Of a stretch of DNA of 64,000 bases, positions 32,574 to 47,500 are shown in pieces; position 1 is the first letter of the stretch; the number at the start of each line of letters is the position of its first letter. This stretch comes from Valencia hispanica (lineage: Eukaryota > Chordata > Actinopteri > Cyprinodontiformes > Valenciidae), in the NCBI GenBank assembly GCA_963556495.2, contig OY747713.1, forward strand, positions 52,157,828-52,221,827. Reading direction: 5' to 3'. Made by a program: the position numbers and the translations under genes. Below the pieces are notes generated by a model. That model was not told where the DNA came from, did not search any database, and worked only from the letters and a program-made list of their open reading frames with translations.

Positions 32574-35500
32574 GTGAGTAATGTTGCTGTGGAAAAAACA
32601 TTAAGCTCTGCTCATGTTTTATCACATAGGCTATGATTTTATTCATATTGGCAGCTTTTAAAGGATAGATATTTACCATTTATTTTCTTCTTGCAGAATA
32701 CAGTTGTTACGACTGGGGTAAGTAACATCAGCTATTTGACCATACATATTTTTCAACCAGACACTCTATGATTATCTTGTCATAAATCAATACAAGCGAA
32801 CATTGCTTGTAACAGAGTCATGTGTTGCTTTTCCTGTGTTATTTATAAGTGCACAGATTCCAAACTACATTGCCACCTTCATAAGATAGATAGAAACAAA
32901 TAATGTAGGTCTACCTAGCACATTCCTTTTAAATATTTTTATTTTCCCATATCTTTATTTCAGTGCCCACAGCCAAATAATTGTATGTGTGAGAAGGGGG
33001 AGATGGGTCGCCCTGGAAGTCCAGTAAGTATGTTGTACTTGGCACATATGACACCAACATTTATATGGATGAGGGGAATTGGCCATCACAAATTAATATG
33101 TCCCAGAATGCTGTGTTCTGATCCAAAATGCTTTATCTAGAGTTTAAGCAAAGTTTGATATATTCACTTTATACCAAATAGCTTAGTGTTCTGGTTTTTG
33201 GCTCCAATTTCAATGTAATAGCACTCATAAGATTTAGCCTTTTCATTTTTATTTGTATGGTGTCCGTGGCGAAGTTGGTAAAGGTGATGGTTGTCAACCT
33301 TTACCTCAGCTTTCTGAGAGAACATATCGATTCAGATATGTTCATGGTGTCTGCCCAAAATAAAAAGCACTGTAAAAACTGCTTGTGTGAACTAGTGGAA
33401 AATGCTTCGTAATCACGCTAACCAGAATAAGCTAGCATTAGCCCGTCAGCATGTAGGCGAGACTTAGTCCTGATGCAAATATTTGCCTTACAGTTTCCCA
33501 GAGCAGTGGCATCTCTGGCATGATAAGTTAGGTGGGGCACAGCAACTCAACACCTAAGAGTAGTAACTAATTCTTCTGTGATGCATACAATCTGACTTTG
33601 ATCTATAATATTATTGCTATTTTATGTGATTAATTTAACATTGATTCAATAATCAACGTTATTAAACTGGCTAAAAGTACAATATAAATACTATAAACAA
33701 AGAACATAGAATACTAAAAGTGTTAACACAACCAAATAAAACAAACATCAACCACCAAAAGCTAAGGTAAAATAATGGGCTTTCAATCTTGATTTAAAAG
33801 TAATTACAGAGGTGGATTGTCTCACCACAAGTGGAAGTTTGTTCCGTAATGTCGGACCGACAAACATAAAAGCTAGTTAAAATGGTTGTTAAGTTACTTA
33901 AAGTATGAAAACAAGCATAAAAGCCCAATAAAATCACGACATTAAACCAAGGCGTCTTTCCATTATTAGGGCCCTCACCTCTGGAAAAGGCTCCGGGAGA
34001 ACCTCAGGGCCCCCAGAAAACTTTCATGTTTTTATGAGCAGGCTCAAGACGCACCTTTTTAGCCGAGCTTTTAATTGATTAATTATTTATTAACATCTGC
34101 TTAATTGCTCTGCATGTTTTACTTGATTAAATTTTATCAATGTCTTAAACTAAATAATTCATTTTAATCTTTAAAGCACTTTGAGATGCTATTTTGTATG
34201 AAAAGCGCTTTATAAATAAAGTTTGATTTGATTTGAAAGATTACCTTTTTACCCCACCTTCCACGCTCTCCACTGGCTCCTGTTAAATATAAGAATTCAT
34301 TGCAAATTCTGTCTCCTCCACACCAATGCATATTTGGCAAGTCACCAGACTACCTTAAGAACCTCATCAAATTTCCAACAACCATGAGATACCTTTGTTC
34401 CATAGACACGCTCTGTTTAATCCCATTTAGGCCAAAGCAGCAAATGGTGGTATATGAAGATGACTCATTCTGTTGTACTGCATATAACTCTGAAATTACA
34501 ATCTGAATTCTGTCCTATCTCTTTGATTAAGGGGAAACCAGGTAAGACAGGGTTGGATGGTGCTCCAGGTCCAAAGGGATCACAGGTAAGGTTTTATTTC
34601 TCTTCATGTTCTACTGTTTTATTTGTTTAATCTATCTATGAAGATTTGTTTGATGAGTTGTTTTGTTTGCATCTATTGAATTCAGGGTGAACCTGGTACT
34701 AATGGGCGTCCAGGAATAGAGGGCCTTCAGGTATTTCATAATATTTCAGACTTCTCCTGCTAGGCTTTCCTGAATGCTCACAAGCAATTTATGTAAAACC
34801 TTTCATCCTAATGTTTGATTGTTTATACAATTTATTCTTTATCAACAATTATAGATGTTTTCAGTGTTATACATGAACACATCACACATGTTTCCTATTA
34901 CTAGCGTAACTATCCTCCAGTGACTTGCATTGCAAAGCGTTAAAGTTAATTTACACAGTGGACTTCCGTCTCTTTAGGGCTCAGTACTTACAGATTTATC
35001 TGTGGAACCTGACTCCAAATTATTCAAGGAAAATTCACTAATTCACAGATATTTGTATTTTTGCATAAAGCATATCCAAAATATTAGAAAGAAATGCAGC
35101 TTGGGAAATACCTATGCGCAAATCTGCTTGACACACTATTTATGGTATTTGCAAAGCAGATTGGCTGCCCCCAAGACGTATGTACGTGTGACGTATGAAA
35201 AAGCTTGACTCAAACTCAGATTGCAAGACCACCACTTTTCCTACTGAGCCACTGTTGACTCATGATGTTTCTTTTGCCTCTTTCCTGGTGCTCATTGTAA
35301 AATCCCATCCTGTTGTTCCTGGACTATTCAAAAAGTTGCCATCTTCAAGGATGTCTTGGGCAAACCACTTTGCACCAGTATTTTCAATCTGTTCTTGATA
35401 TTCATTCTTGGATAGAAAAAAAATATTTTTTTCTGATGCTCACTGGACCATTTTGGACATTCAGAAGTCTTCTGGACAGCAATTAAACCTCTCACCATTA

Positions 35501-38500
35501 ATTTCAAGAGGATCCAGGTGACAATTTTTCTCAGGCTCAATAGTCTCAGCTGCAATTTTCTTTATACATTGCAAACACAAGTAGGCAATATTTTTAAGCA
35601 CATCTGCTCTTCTTTTATAGCAATGAGTCTGGTAAATATGTTTATTTAATTTTCATCTGTTTATATATCACCAATTCACCACAGAAGTCATCTTAATGAA
35701 TTTTACAAGGCAGATAAGTCCAATTCATATTCACTTTTATTAAAGCCAATTTGGTCCAGTGAGAATATTGTTTTGTCGTAAACTTTTAAAACTCATGAAG
35801 ATCTTTCAAAATGATTGAAAATAAATTTTGCTGCTCTGCAGAGGTATGATGAGTAGTGAAAACTGTCAGCACAGAAAAAAGTTACAAAGTATGTAAAACA
35901 CAACCTCCGTGTGACTGCCAAATTATTCAGCCATGTTTGTAGAATCTAGCAGAACTCAGGCATCCACAGTAGCTAGGAAGAAGCACCAGGACTAGAGAGA
36001 GAATTGTATGACCTAACTCTTGGCCTGGAGCCATCTGTGAATCTGCTCGCTCCACTGAGAAACCACTGCCATACAGGACCTTACAGCTCTGTGGGTTTTA
36101 GAGCTCCTGATTCAAATTAAACCGAAAGCCACAAAAGGCTTGGTTCTGGTCAGTTGACAACTAGGCCTTCTACTCAGGCATGTACAACTGAACTACTCCA
36201 AGGTTAGAAGAGGACATTTCCTGTTGAAGCAGTATTAGGGAAGGCAGAGGTATACTTTACAGAACTAGTTTAGCATAGCCATAACTTGATGCATCCCTTT
36301 TCCATTGTTTTTGATTTATTGTAACTGCTCCAGTGTGACTTAAAGAGACAGCACAATGTTAACTTTTAATTCTGTCAAAATATTGCCTTACCTGTAGTAG
36401 ACAGGTATCTCATTGCCTGGAGTAAATAGGAAATTCAAGAAATCTTCAGACTGGCTAAAGGTAGCCAAATGGAGCCCCCATTTTAGCTAATTGATATTGT
36501 TCAAAATAGTTCCAACTGAACATTTTAAAATCTGTGGGGCAGCTGTTAAATTTGTCACTGTTTTCTCTGCCAAACTAAGTCTGCTGGAAGTGCTGTAGTG
36601 GAAATCGCTGTGGAAGACCTTAACGCTGATACGAGAATGATTGTCCTTTTGATGGAAGCTTTAGGATCTGCTGTGATTGACACTGCCTGTACAATTCAAT
36701 TCAATTCAATTCAGTTTATTTATATAGCGCCAATTCACAACAGATGTCATCTCAAGGCACTTAACAAGAAGTCATTTCAATACATTTATACAAACATTCC
36801 AATCAGTTAAAGAGTTTCCTATTTAAGAAATCCCAGCAGATTGCGTCAGTCATTTGGCGTGAGGTTGGGCCCCGTTGATGCAGACTTTCCAACCACAGCA
36901 ATCCTTCAGCAATCCCTCATACTGAGCAAGCATGTAGCGACGGTGGAGAGGAAAAACTCCCCTTTAACAGGAAGAAACCTCCAACAGAACCCGGCTTAGT
37001 AGGAGCGGTCATCTGCCACGACCGTCTGGGGGTTTGTGAAGACAGAGCAGAAACACAGAAGGAACAGAAGATCTGATATAAGAGAACTTTCTATGTTACA
37101 GAAAGTAAAAAGTTGGTAACAGGACACAGTGGATGTTCAGTTACTGGGAGGATCATCCCAGTCGATGCCCCCCGTCCAACAGGGCATTGCAGCCAAGCAG
37201 GATACCAGACCAGGTATATCTTCTATGGAGAGAAAAACACTGAGAGAAAAGAAAGTTAACAGTCGAAATAACAGAATGTAATGGAATAAAACTGGAGAGT
37301 AGTAGGAGAAAAGGAAGTAGCAAGAACTATTTGTGGTTAAAAATGGCTTGCAGATTATTTAATTGGGCTTCCTCAGAGAGAGAGTTAATGAAAATTAAAG
37401 AAGGACAGAGTGTACGAACTTTTTGGTTTGGGGATGGAACAATTGTGCAATCCACAAGAAAATTGATTATTCCAGCTAAAATAGGAGAAATGAGCTATTT
37501 TGGAAATTGCTCAAGAAAAGGCAACTATGTTTGATCATCCTGTAAAACTCAAACTGACATCTTCTGGAAATTATTGTGTGAACTTGAGAAACAAAGGAAA
37601 CTTAGAGAAAAATGAAACACCAAATGATGAGGATGAAATTCTCATTGCGACAGAAAACATGACAACAAAGGAGAAAAAAGCAGTACTGCTGAAGCTTTAT
37701 AAACAATTTGGACACACAGCAATTGACACACTACAAAAACTCTTGTCTTACTCAGGCAAATGTGATGATGGAAGCATCATCTTTGCTGAAGGATATTGTA
37801 AAAAAAAACAATGAAACATTCGATATCAAGCTATCCCAGATGAACGTGCCTGATCCCATCTGCAGGTGGATCACTGACTTCCTGACGGACAGGAAGCAGC
37901 ATGTGAGGCTGGGGAAGAATGTCTCGGACTCTCGGACCATCAGCACAGGCTCCCCTCAGGGCTGTGTTCTTTCTCCTCTGCTCTTCTCCCTGTACACCAA
38001 CTGCGGCACCTCCACTTATGAGTGCGGTGATTGGCCGCAGACTCCCATCTCTGCAGGACCTGTACACCTCCAGGACACTTGGGCGTGCAGGTCGGATCAC
38101 AGCCGACCCTTCTCACCCTGGACACAGACTGTTTGGCCTGCTCCCCTCAGGCAGGAGGCTCCGGTCCATTCAGACCAGAACCTCTCGCCAAAAGAACAGT
38201 TTCTCCCCTCGGCTGTTGGACTCATGAACAATAACCCTAAGACTGTTCCCACCACCCGCTCAGTTACATGACCCATATTGTGGTTTTCTTTGCACCCGTG
38301 TCTGATTTGCACCTATCGTTACCTGCGCTCATGTATATATCAATCTGTTCAGCATATTTTTTGTTTTTTTTTGTTTAAGTGTTTGTCTGTTTATTCTTGT
38401 ATGTTTGCACAAAGTACCGCAGCAATTTCCTAATTTTTTAAACCTACCCAACATTTGGCAATAAAACCCTTTCTGATTCTGATTCTGATATGGTCAACCG

Positions 38501-41500
38501 AAACACAAACCTGCAGTGAGTTCACCCACGGCACCAACATATAATGAAACTTTAGCTGTGGATCTTCATGAGCTTGAGCAAGGACTGTGGTACCTACATG
38601 CCATCGACTATTTCATAAAATTTAGTGCATGAAGTATTATCACCACAAAAGCAACCAAAGAGAAAGTAAAGCACCTTTTTCACTGCTGGATAACCATTCA
38701 TGATCCACCACGCAGATTATTCATGGACAATGGAGTAGAATTTAACAAAGAAGAAATCAGAGACATGCTGAACATTATAAGGCTGAGGTTCAAACCACTG
38801 CAGTATACAGTCCATCCTCCTGGAAAGACACAATCAAATCCTCAGTGAAATGTTACTTAAAGTAAAGAGAGACAACAAATGTCACTGGAAAATGGCTCTG
38901 GTTTGCGCGTTGATGGCACAGAACTGCATGCAAAATGAATGAATGAATACTTCATTGATCCCACGAGGGGAAATTCAGTTTACAGTACAACCCATCCAAG
39001 AACATGTAATAACAACAAACAATAAACAAACAGGAACAGGTAGCCTGACGGCGTGCCCACCATTTGGGTACCGCAAGCATGTTGAAATCCAGGATTGCAT
39101 GCATGTCTGTAGCTGTGGCGTGAGCGTGCGTTTATGTATGTGTGCATTAATAGGAGACCATAAAACTCCTCTTAGTTCAATCATAGAGTCTGTCACCTGT
39201 GATGCAATATACTCTGCTCTAAGTCCTTTTTCTTGTTGCTTTTAAGTGTGTGTGCATGAGGGTTGGTTTGGGGGGAGCGGGGTAGAACTGTGATCATGTT
39301 TTTAATTCTGTGAGGGAGGTTTGGGAATGTGGTTTTATGTGGGTTAGTTTTAATCTGTAGAGCACTTAGAGATGCAATTTTGTTGATTGATTGGTTGATT
39401 GATTACAGCCTTGGAGAGCTAAATCAGGGAGCTCACAGGGTCATGTGGGGGATGGGTGGGGTGGGATGGAGTGTCCTTTAACATACACATCCGAGGGAAT
39501 TTTTGTTTGTCTACAGAGGCCAGGGAGTCGAATTCCAGTAGGTAAGAAATTATTTTAGAAAAAGGCGAAGATCGCTTTTTCTTTTGCCGTAGAGTCTGTC
39601 AGTGGTCCGAGTTCAGTCCAGATGTCCAAATCGTGGGTGAAATTACCTTCCAGCCGGTTGAGAACTTCTCCAAGTTATTGGAGAATAACTTGGAGAAGCT
39701 ACAACACGAGTCCAATGTTGCTTACAGATCGCACATCACAATAGTCTGAGTGTTGACAGCACAGCAGGTTCCCTGTAGCCCGGGCAGCCTGCCAATTGCT
39801 TCCTTTAAGCTTGAAGTTTACGATACCTCAGAATATCCACCTGCGATAATCAGCAGATATCCGATTATCATGAATCCAATTATATAAATGTGCACGGTTA
39901 CAGTCCCTATCAACTTGTCTTTGGACAAAACCCAAACCTGCCGTTAGTCCTCATTGACAGACCTAGATTGGAAACTGATGTCAGTATATGGATGGCTCAG
40001 CACACTCCAACCACTGCATGCTGTGAGAAAAGCTTTTGCTGAGGCTGAATGCTCTAACAGGGTTTGAAGAGCGCTTCTCAAACAGCTGCAGCCCACTGAT
40101 AAAAAATATGAAACAGAAGACAAAGTCTATTACAAAAGAACTGACTATCATGAATGGATTGGTCTAGATGTAGTTATTGGCCAGGATGGTGTACCATCCT
40201 TAGCAAAAAATAATGAATGACACACAAGAGAAACTTGGAGAAACTGAAAATCTTTTCAAGATACCAGCAGCAGTACTTGATGAGAAAACAATGATTTTGA
40301 AAGCCAACATTTGGAGGAGGCATCAACAAGCGATGAACCATATGGATCTGCAGAAAACAGCGACACCTGCTGTGATTCAGTACAACCTGGAGAAGGTGAT
40401 CTCCCACTGACACACGCAACAACAGTCAGTGAAGGACTGAAATTGAAAGCTGGATATTGGTTACATACACAGACAAGGAAACAGGTCAAAAATATACTGG
40501 AAAAATAACCAGCAGAGCAGAAAAGCCCAGTGGGAAACACAGAAACTGGTACAACCTAGAATAAAGTTAGGCAGAGTAAATTGGTGGATCCACAAGGCCA
40601 GTTGATATGGGATAAGTGAACGACCTTGAAGTGGTTGAAAATGTCATACACTGACAGCAGAGATTAAATATTAGTGGTATATGAGGATATTTTGTCACAA
40701 ACTAAGCAAACTGAACTTGAAAACTGGAAAAGAAACAATGTATTTGAAGAGGAGAAAGATGAAGGTCAGAAATCCATATCAATGAGGTGGGTGTGCACAC
40801 TTAAGAAGACACAGGTGGGCATTGAAGCTAGACTGGTTCTAAGAAGCTTTGAAGAAAATAAAACACTGAAGAACTTCCTAAAGACTCATGCACTTGTTAC
40901 TCTGAATCTCTGAAGATGGTCATAGCCGTCATCTGTCAAAATAAATGTAAAATCATAGATATAAATGATAGACATCAAATCAGCTTTTTTCAAGCTAAAG
41001 ATTTACCCAAGATGTATATCTGTCCACCTCAAGGCAAAGAATGAAGAAATCGTATGGAAGGTAAATAAATGTGTCTATGGCTTGGCAGATGCTTCCTTGT
41101 TCTAGTACAAGTTGAAAGAAACCAAGCAGAAGCTGGAGCGCCAACGCTGCTGAATCAAATGAATGGGTCATTACCAGGTGATGGCCAGACTTGATGGCAT
41201 GCTGAAGAGATAATTCAGTCATTTGATTCAGCTCTGTTGGAGCAGGGATGCATCTAAAACCTGCAAGGCAGTAGATCTTGAGGAACAGGGTTGGGGACTA
41301 GTGGTCTAGATGATTTCTGTAAGGTGACAGGAGTCCCTGCATGTCATATCATGACTTTGTATGGGCTGGTTTGGACAAGTTCTCTTCAGCTGCTAACCCC
41401 AAATTGAAAGCTTCTTTTCAAGTCAGACGAGAAGAACGTAACAGATTGAACTACATGGGGATGAAGCTTCATTCCTTGCAAAATGAAATAAAATTACAAG

Positions 41501-44500
41501 AGCAATACAAAACAATCTACAATTCAAACACTATACTGTGCAAACAAACTCGTCATAAAACTTAAATCAGAGGAAATTATCCTTAAATTTCAATACTTGG
41601 GTGACAACAAATGCTGCAAGTTAGTGGTGTTCAGGGAATTCTCAATGGCAAACCTCTCAGACGGAGGTATACAAGGTGGACATTTTATCAAGCTGATGAG
41701 AGAAGACGGAGCACATTAGCCGGAGAGACTTCAGTACTTGCAGACAGGATTGACAGTGCTGTCTTTCTAGCTACACTATTCAGTGCTCATCACTGGTGAT
41801 GGCACACACAACATCCTGCCGATTATCTGTGAAACAGACAACCATCCCCTCCTCGATGCTGTCAAATCTACACAACCTGTAACTGAAAAGAGGCTTCAGC
41901 TTGACATCAGAAGCATCAAAGAACTTAAGGACTCAGGAACAATTCAGGAAATCATATGGACATCTACCAAAGAGCAGCTTGCTAACTGCTTAACAAAAGT
42001 GGGGGCATCTGCACTTGGACTGCTGAGAACCTTTAGTAAGGAGGACTGGCAATTTAAAGACTAGTATTTCTTACATGATGTTAAACTGAAATATTGTTTC
42101 AGAATGTTGTTCTAATCTGTTTTGTATTCTTTAAAGAAAGAGGGGAGATTGTTAGATTGTATGTATCCTGCTGCGCATGTGTCAGATGTGAGGGAATGGG
42201 GAGGCTGGAATAGAGCAACAGAAATGTTGGATGTGCGCAGGTTGTTGGTCATGTTAATGGCGACCGTTAAAGTGTGGATTCTAACATCAGCCATGTGATT
42301 ACTGGATTAACACTATCAATCTACCAGAATAGGTCCTAACCAAACATGACTAGGAAATCAGCAATAATTTAGTAATTGTGACTTGTGAAAGTTTAGATTG
42401 CTAATGCACACAAATATATTCCACCAACATAAACATTTTCACTTTAAGCTTTAAATTAATCTGCTAAAATGTTCTGATGTACTGTTTGCCTTCCAATGGT
42501 CTAATGATTCCCTTACTTTTCTACAAACTCACTATGACATATATCCAATAGAATTAAGGGGACAATTACTGGTAATAATTATAATGGATCTCACCACAGA
42601 AAATCTGAACTATTGTAGTGTTTAATAATAATGTGTGCTAGACAATATGATGAGAAAATAATGTAAGCTCGTTCTTTTGACAGGGGAGACCTGGCAACAA
42701 AGGTGAAAAGGTATGTATAATACCTATTCTCGAAATAACACACAGAAATCTGCAATGAATCTATGTAATACCTATTTCCTGAATACAAAAACAAACATCT
42801 ATTTGAAAAGCATTTTTCAAGTTCTTGTTTATGTAATTATATCATGTTTTAATTAATAGCCTTCCAATATAAACACAGGAGTTTGCATACATACGTAGAC
42901 AGTCCCAGTAACCAAAGAGCAGTCAGTGGAGCTTTGGTTTCAGACAGTTTGACTTGGCTCGGTTTCTGGTGCTCTCACATCCACTTACCTGCTGTATGTA
43001 TTTATGTTCCAGGGGGAACAAGGCGAATTAGGAGCTTTTGGTTCAAAAGGAGAAAAAGTAGGCTTTATATTTCTGTTACACTCAATAATCTGCCATGATA
43101 AAGGCTCACTGTAGTGCAAGTAAAAGCTGCGATATTGTTATATTTTTCTACAGGGTGTGACTGGACCTTCTGGCTCTGCAGGCCCTAAAGGAGAGCAGGT
43201 GAAATCTAAATAATATTACTTTGACTAACACTCTTCACACATGGTTCTAAATGTATAGTTACCAAACAATCCAGTACAATCCAATGCTGTGACGCTAGAA
43301 TGTTCTACTTAGGCAGGCTTTGTTGTCGTACTTAGTAATACTTTTCTTAGTACTGCGCTGTAACATTTTAGTCTATAAAACAAAGACCTGTATTATTGTA
43401 CTTTCACGTTTACTGTTTTATGTTTTGCATAATGTTAGCATGGACGTCCCAGCTAAGCACAGTAGCAAAAAACATAATGAAACAAAACTATGTAATCTAA
43501 CTTAATTAGTATCCAAATTGATACAGTGCAGATCAATAGGAGTACAGGGCCCAGGAGAACTACTTTATTAAAAGCAAGGAGGAAAGAGAAAAATACAAAG
43601 ACAGAAACTAATTACATGTACATATAGCTGAAACCAGATGTTTACATACACTGTACTGACACTTTTTTTATGGTCTGACATTAAATCATATTAAACTTTG
43701 TTTTTGCAGCAGTTCTGAAATGGGCCCTCTCAAATCCTCTCACTATCCTCTGCAGGTTCTAGAGTCTAGAGTACAATGTTTGGATGCAGTGCATCCACCT
43801 GCTCTTGACCATGGGTAGGCGATATGATCGAACTATTTTTTTAAATATTTAAATCAATATGATTCATATAGATGACTGAGATAGTCTGTCTAAAAAGACA
43901 ACAGCATAAGGATCAGAATAAAAGATATTTTATAAAGCAGCTGAATTATTCACCCTTTGTCAACTTTATTAAAAACAATTTAATTTCTCATCACCTATTT
44001 GTCTTGAAATGATTTCTTTATAAAACTGAAGATCACCGTGTTTATTAGATTCATTGCTATTACATGCTCTGTATAGAGTCATCACATCCCCATGAGTCTG
44101 TTGGCCTTAACTGTGCAGCAGCTGGCAGTTTTCTAGGTTTACATCTTTTATATTTTATTTTATAAGTTAACCAACCAAACTGTAGCTTTCATCAAATCCA
44201 GACAATAGTGAAAGAGATAAACTGGAATTTATTTCTTTTAACATGACACAGGAAAAAAACTTGTTTTTCCATCATTGTCTCAAGTCCTTCAATTATAGTA
44301 ACATCTCTGGGGCTGTTAACGCGACGTTTTTCAGCAAAACTGAGGTTTTTCTCTGCGATTCGGGCTCTCGTTTACACGACAAGGGGAAAACGGGGTGCTT
44401 TTGAAATCGATTAAGTTACTGCCAGCTGCCTACGGACATGTTGGACTTGCGCACTCCGCCTTTCTACAGAAAAACAACAACTATGGCAGATCCATAACTT

Positions 44501-47500
44501 GGAGAAGCTACAGCACGAGTCCAATGTTGCTTACAGATCGCACATCACAATAGTCTGAGTGTTGACAGCACAGCAGCTTCCCTGTAGCCCGAGCAGCCTG
44601 CCAATTGCTTCCTTTAAGCTTGAAGTTTACGATACCCCAGAATATCCACCTGCGATAATCAGCAGATATCCGATTATCATGAATCCAATTATATAAATGT
44701 GCACGGTTACAGTCCCTATCAACTTGTCTTTGGACAAAACCCAAACCTGCCGTCAGTCTTCATTGACAGACTTAGATTGGAAACTGATGTCAGTATATGG
44801 ATGGCTCAGTACACTCCAACCACTGCATGCTGTGAGAAAAGCTTTTGCTGAGGCTGAATGCTCTGACAGGGTTTGAAGAGCGCTTCACAAACAGCTGCAG
44901 CCCACTGATGAAAAATATGAAACCGAAGACAAAGTCTATTACAAAAGAACTGACTATCATGAATGGAATGGTCAGGTATGCTGTTACTGCTGATGCAGCT
45001 TCCGTAGAGTTATTTGGTCTCTGTAAGCAAAACTTAGAGATCATGCTTCTATGCGATCGCCAACGGAAACGCATACAGTACATGCCTCAAATAATCAATA
45101 CGCCTTTATTTAAGCGGAGGAGAACTACAAGAAGACCGCCATTGTTAGTTATCATGAAATGTTTATTTTCCGGGTTGTGAGGGGGAAACCTTGGAACACT
45201 GCATACACGGGGCACACTGCCATCTAAAGGCCAGGCATATGTACTACATTTTTTTCCATCGCGCGCCCTGTCGTGTAAACACAGTCCATTTTCACTCGCG
45301 TATTCAGCAAAAACGGCAATCAAACGGGTATAGCTTTCTATAGAAATTCACAGAGATATTGAAAGTTAAAACAGTTGGTTGCCCATCATACCACAGTAAG
45401 AAGGATTTTTCACATGCGGGAAAACAATGTGGTGGGTGTGGCTCAGTGGAAAGGGCAGTGGTCTTGTAGTCAGACAGCTCTGGGTAAGGATTTTAACCCC
45501 AAACCCCCCTGCCGCCACATGGTGATGTGCCCCTGGAAAAAATAATCATGATAACTCAGCTCCAAGGTACCTATACAGATCTGTTCACTGGCGAAGGAAA
45601 CGGTAACAAATCACATTCACACAGTCAACTATGGAGTCCCTAAGGGGTCAGTTCTTGGCCCTATCCTTTTTGTCCTCTATCTTCTCCCCCTCAGCCAAGT
45701 TATCAGTCATCATGGAATCTCTTTCCATTGCTATGCTGATGGCACACTTGTATATTAAAAACAACTGCTGCAGCTCTTCGTCAATCTGTATGATGATCAT
45801 AATTTTCTCCATCATCTCAACATACTGGAAAAGATAAAGGTGTGGATGTGCCACAACTTTCTCCAACTAAACACATCCAAGACAGTGTTACTTTGTCTGG
45901 TCACAACATTCCCCTCCCCCTTCTGAGTTAAAATGGACTCCCACCTCGCCTTGAATCTTAAGTAAACCAACTCCACAAGATCTCCTTCCATCACCTTCGT
46001 AACAAGTCCAAACTTTGCTTCACTCTTATTCTACCAGATGTAGAAAAACTGATTCACATCTTTGTCCCCTCTAGACTGGAACATTGTAATGCACTGCTCT
46101 TTGGGATCTCTAGCAAAAGGCTCTAGTATATCAAAAACTATGCAGCTAGGATCCCGATGAGTGTATAAAAATAAGAACAAATTACACCTATTCTTCACTC
46201 ACTTCACTGGATTCCCATTTTCACCAGGATAAAATAGCAAATCTCCCTCCTCAGTCATCAATGCATGCATAGATTCACTGACTGCAACCTGATCATATTA
46301 CCAGAAGCAGATTGAGTTACATGGTGGACAGAGCTTTCTGTGCTGCTGCTCCTCGTTTGTGGAATGCCTGTCTTTACACAGATGAGAAACTAAAGTGAAT
46401 GCTTTTTTTTCTTATGAAGTGTGTTTTGCCCACAGGTAGCAGCAATCTGTTAAACTGAACTTTCTCTGCCTCCAAGAAACAGACACATTTGGTTGTATGG
46501 AGTAATTGAAAGATTCCTGTCCAGTATGTGAGCTGCACACTCTTAGTTCATCTCCTGCTCTGCACTTGTGGAATGTGAGATGTGGATTAGGTTTTATCCT
46601 GTTCCCAATGTAGCCTTTCTAAAGCAGATGATCCAAGCTACCAATGTTTAGTTGGGGTCTTTGAGAAGACTTTGTTCCAGAGGCTTAGGATTTAGACATA
46701 TTATCCATTCCCTTTCTTTTTAAATGGTTGTTGCCCCTTTTAGCATCACTGAAACAACAGGAACCATCATCAAAGTTTCCCAACGTTCAGCGTTAATCTA
46801 GTCTGCCTCTAGTTCCCATGAAAGCCACTTACATCTCTCGCCAAAGTTTTATTTAGGTATTTTGGTTTGATGTTCATCAAGTATCACTAACCAGCAAGTC
46901 TAATAGACATCTATGGAGGAATTATGAGAGTTTGGCTTGTCTTAGTATAAACCAGACAGAAACATTGTTTCTGCTAGTCTGCCCTAATATAAGGTAGGTG
47001 GGATAGCAGGCCCAACATGTCTGAAAATGTATGCATTTATGTCTTCAAGGATGGAAATCATTTTTATAATTGTTAGGAATACAATAAAAAATTATAATCT
47101 AAAAATGAACAATTCTACAGTAAATACTTCTTCCCATTGACTGTGATAAAGAATAAGAAACTGTCACTATTAGGGATGCCCTGGTCCCATGCAAAGAAAA
47201 AGGACAACACATCCAAGTTGTCCTTTTAAAGAGGTGGGTATGATTCTTCTTCCAGGCACATATTACCCTTCTATAGCACACTCTAATAAAATTGTCACCT
47301 TAAGTCTTTTAATAGTCCGTCATATATCCAAATCCACCTTAAAGAAATTTACTTCCGTATTTGACGCTTTGATTTCGCCTGTGCCTCTCTAAGACCCTCC
47401 TACTCTTTCTGACACTCCCCCTTCAGTTCGTCACATACCGTGCATCATCGCAGCATGCACTGAGTCGGGAAAAAAATCCCACAAAAGACGCGCAGCTGCA

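Larger units (their letters stand above)
36580..42286 (+). mobile_element. Decayed Ty1/copia-type LTR retrotransposon with nested LINEs
   Basis: Pieces in the order protease, integrase, reverse transcriptase, RNase H, LTR; integrase before RT is the diagnostic copia order. Protease: 36598-36698 ([14 protein letters not shown]) and 37330-37815. Integrase: 38500-38900 with the core Asp in AVDLHELE and FMDNGVEFN. Integrase C-terminal part: 39885-40200. RT: 40690-41120 ([39 protein letters not shown]) and 41341-41565. RNase H: 41611-42064 ([40 protein letters not shown]). A 3' LTR is at 42150-42286. Gag and 5' LTR are missing. Interrupted by an L2 3' UTR (36697-37325), a LINE RT piece (37816-38490) and a LINE tail (38935-39470). 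Many stops and frameshifts: dead. Confidence 0.82.

Noticed and set aside
33277..33305. 9-bp inverted repeat as a functional RNA
   Set aside because: Short stem, large loop, no conservation evidence; expected by chance in 64 kb.
34978..35208. 68-codon frame at 35002 as a coding exon
   Set aside because: No motif, no splice fit to col28a, similar length frames are common here by chance.
38943..39245. 100-codon + strand frame as a gene
   Set aside because: It is the reverse of a LINE 3' UTR; no domain.
39530..39545. Possible extra collagen exon (aggccagggagtcgaattccagtag before gtaagaa)
   Set aside because: Good-looking splice borders, but it is not Gly-X-Y, does not keep the phase and lies in the copia/LINE complex.
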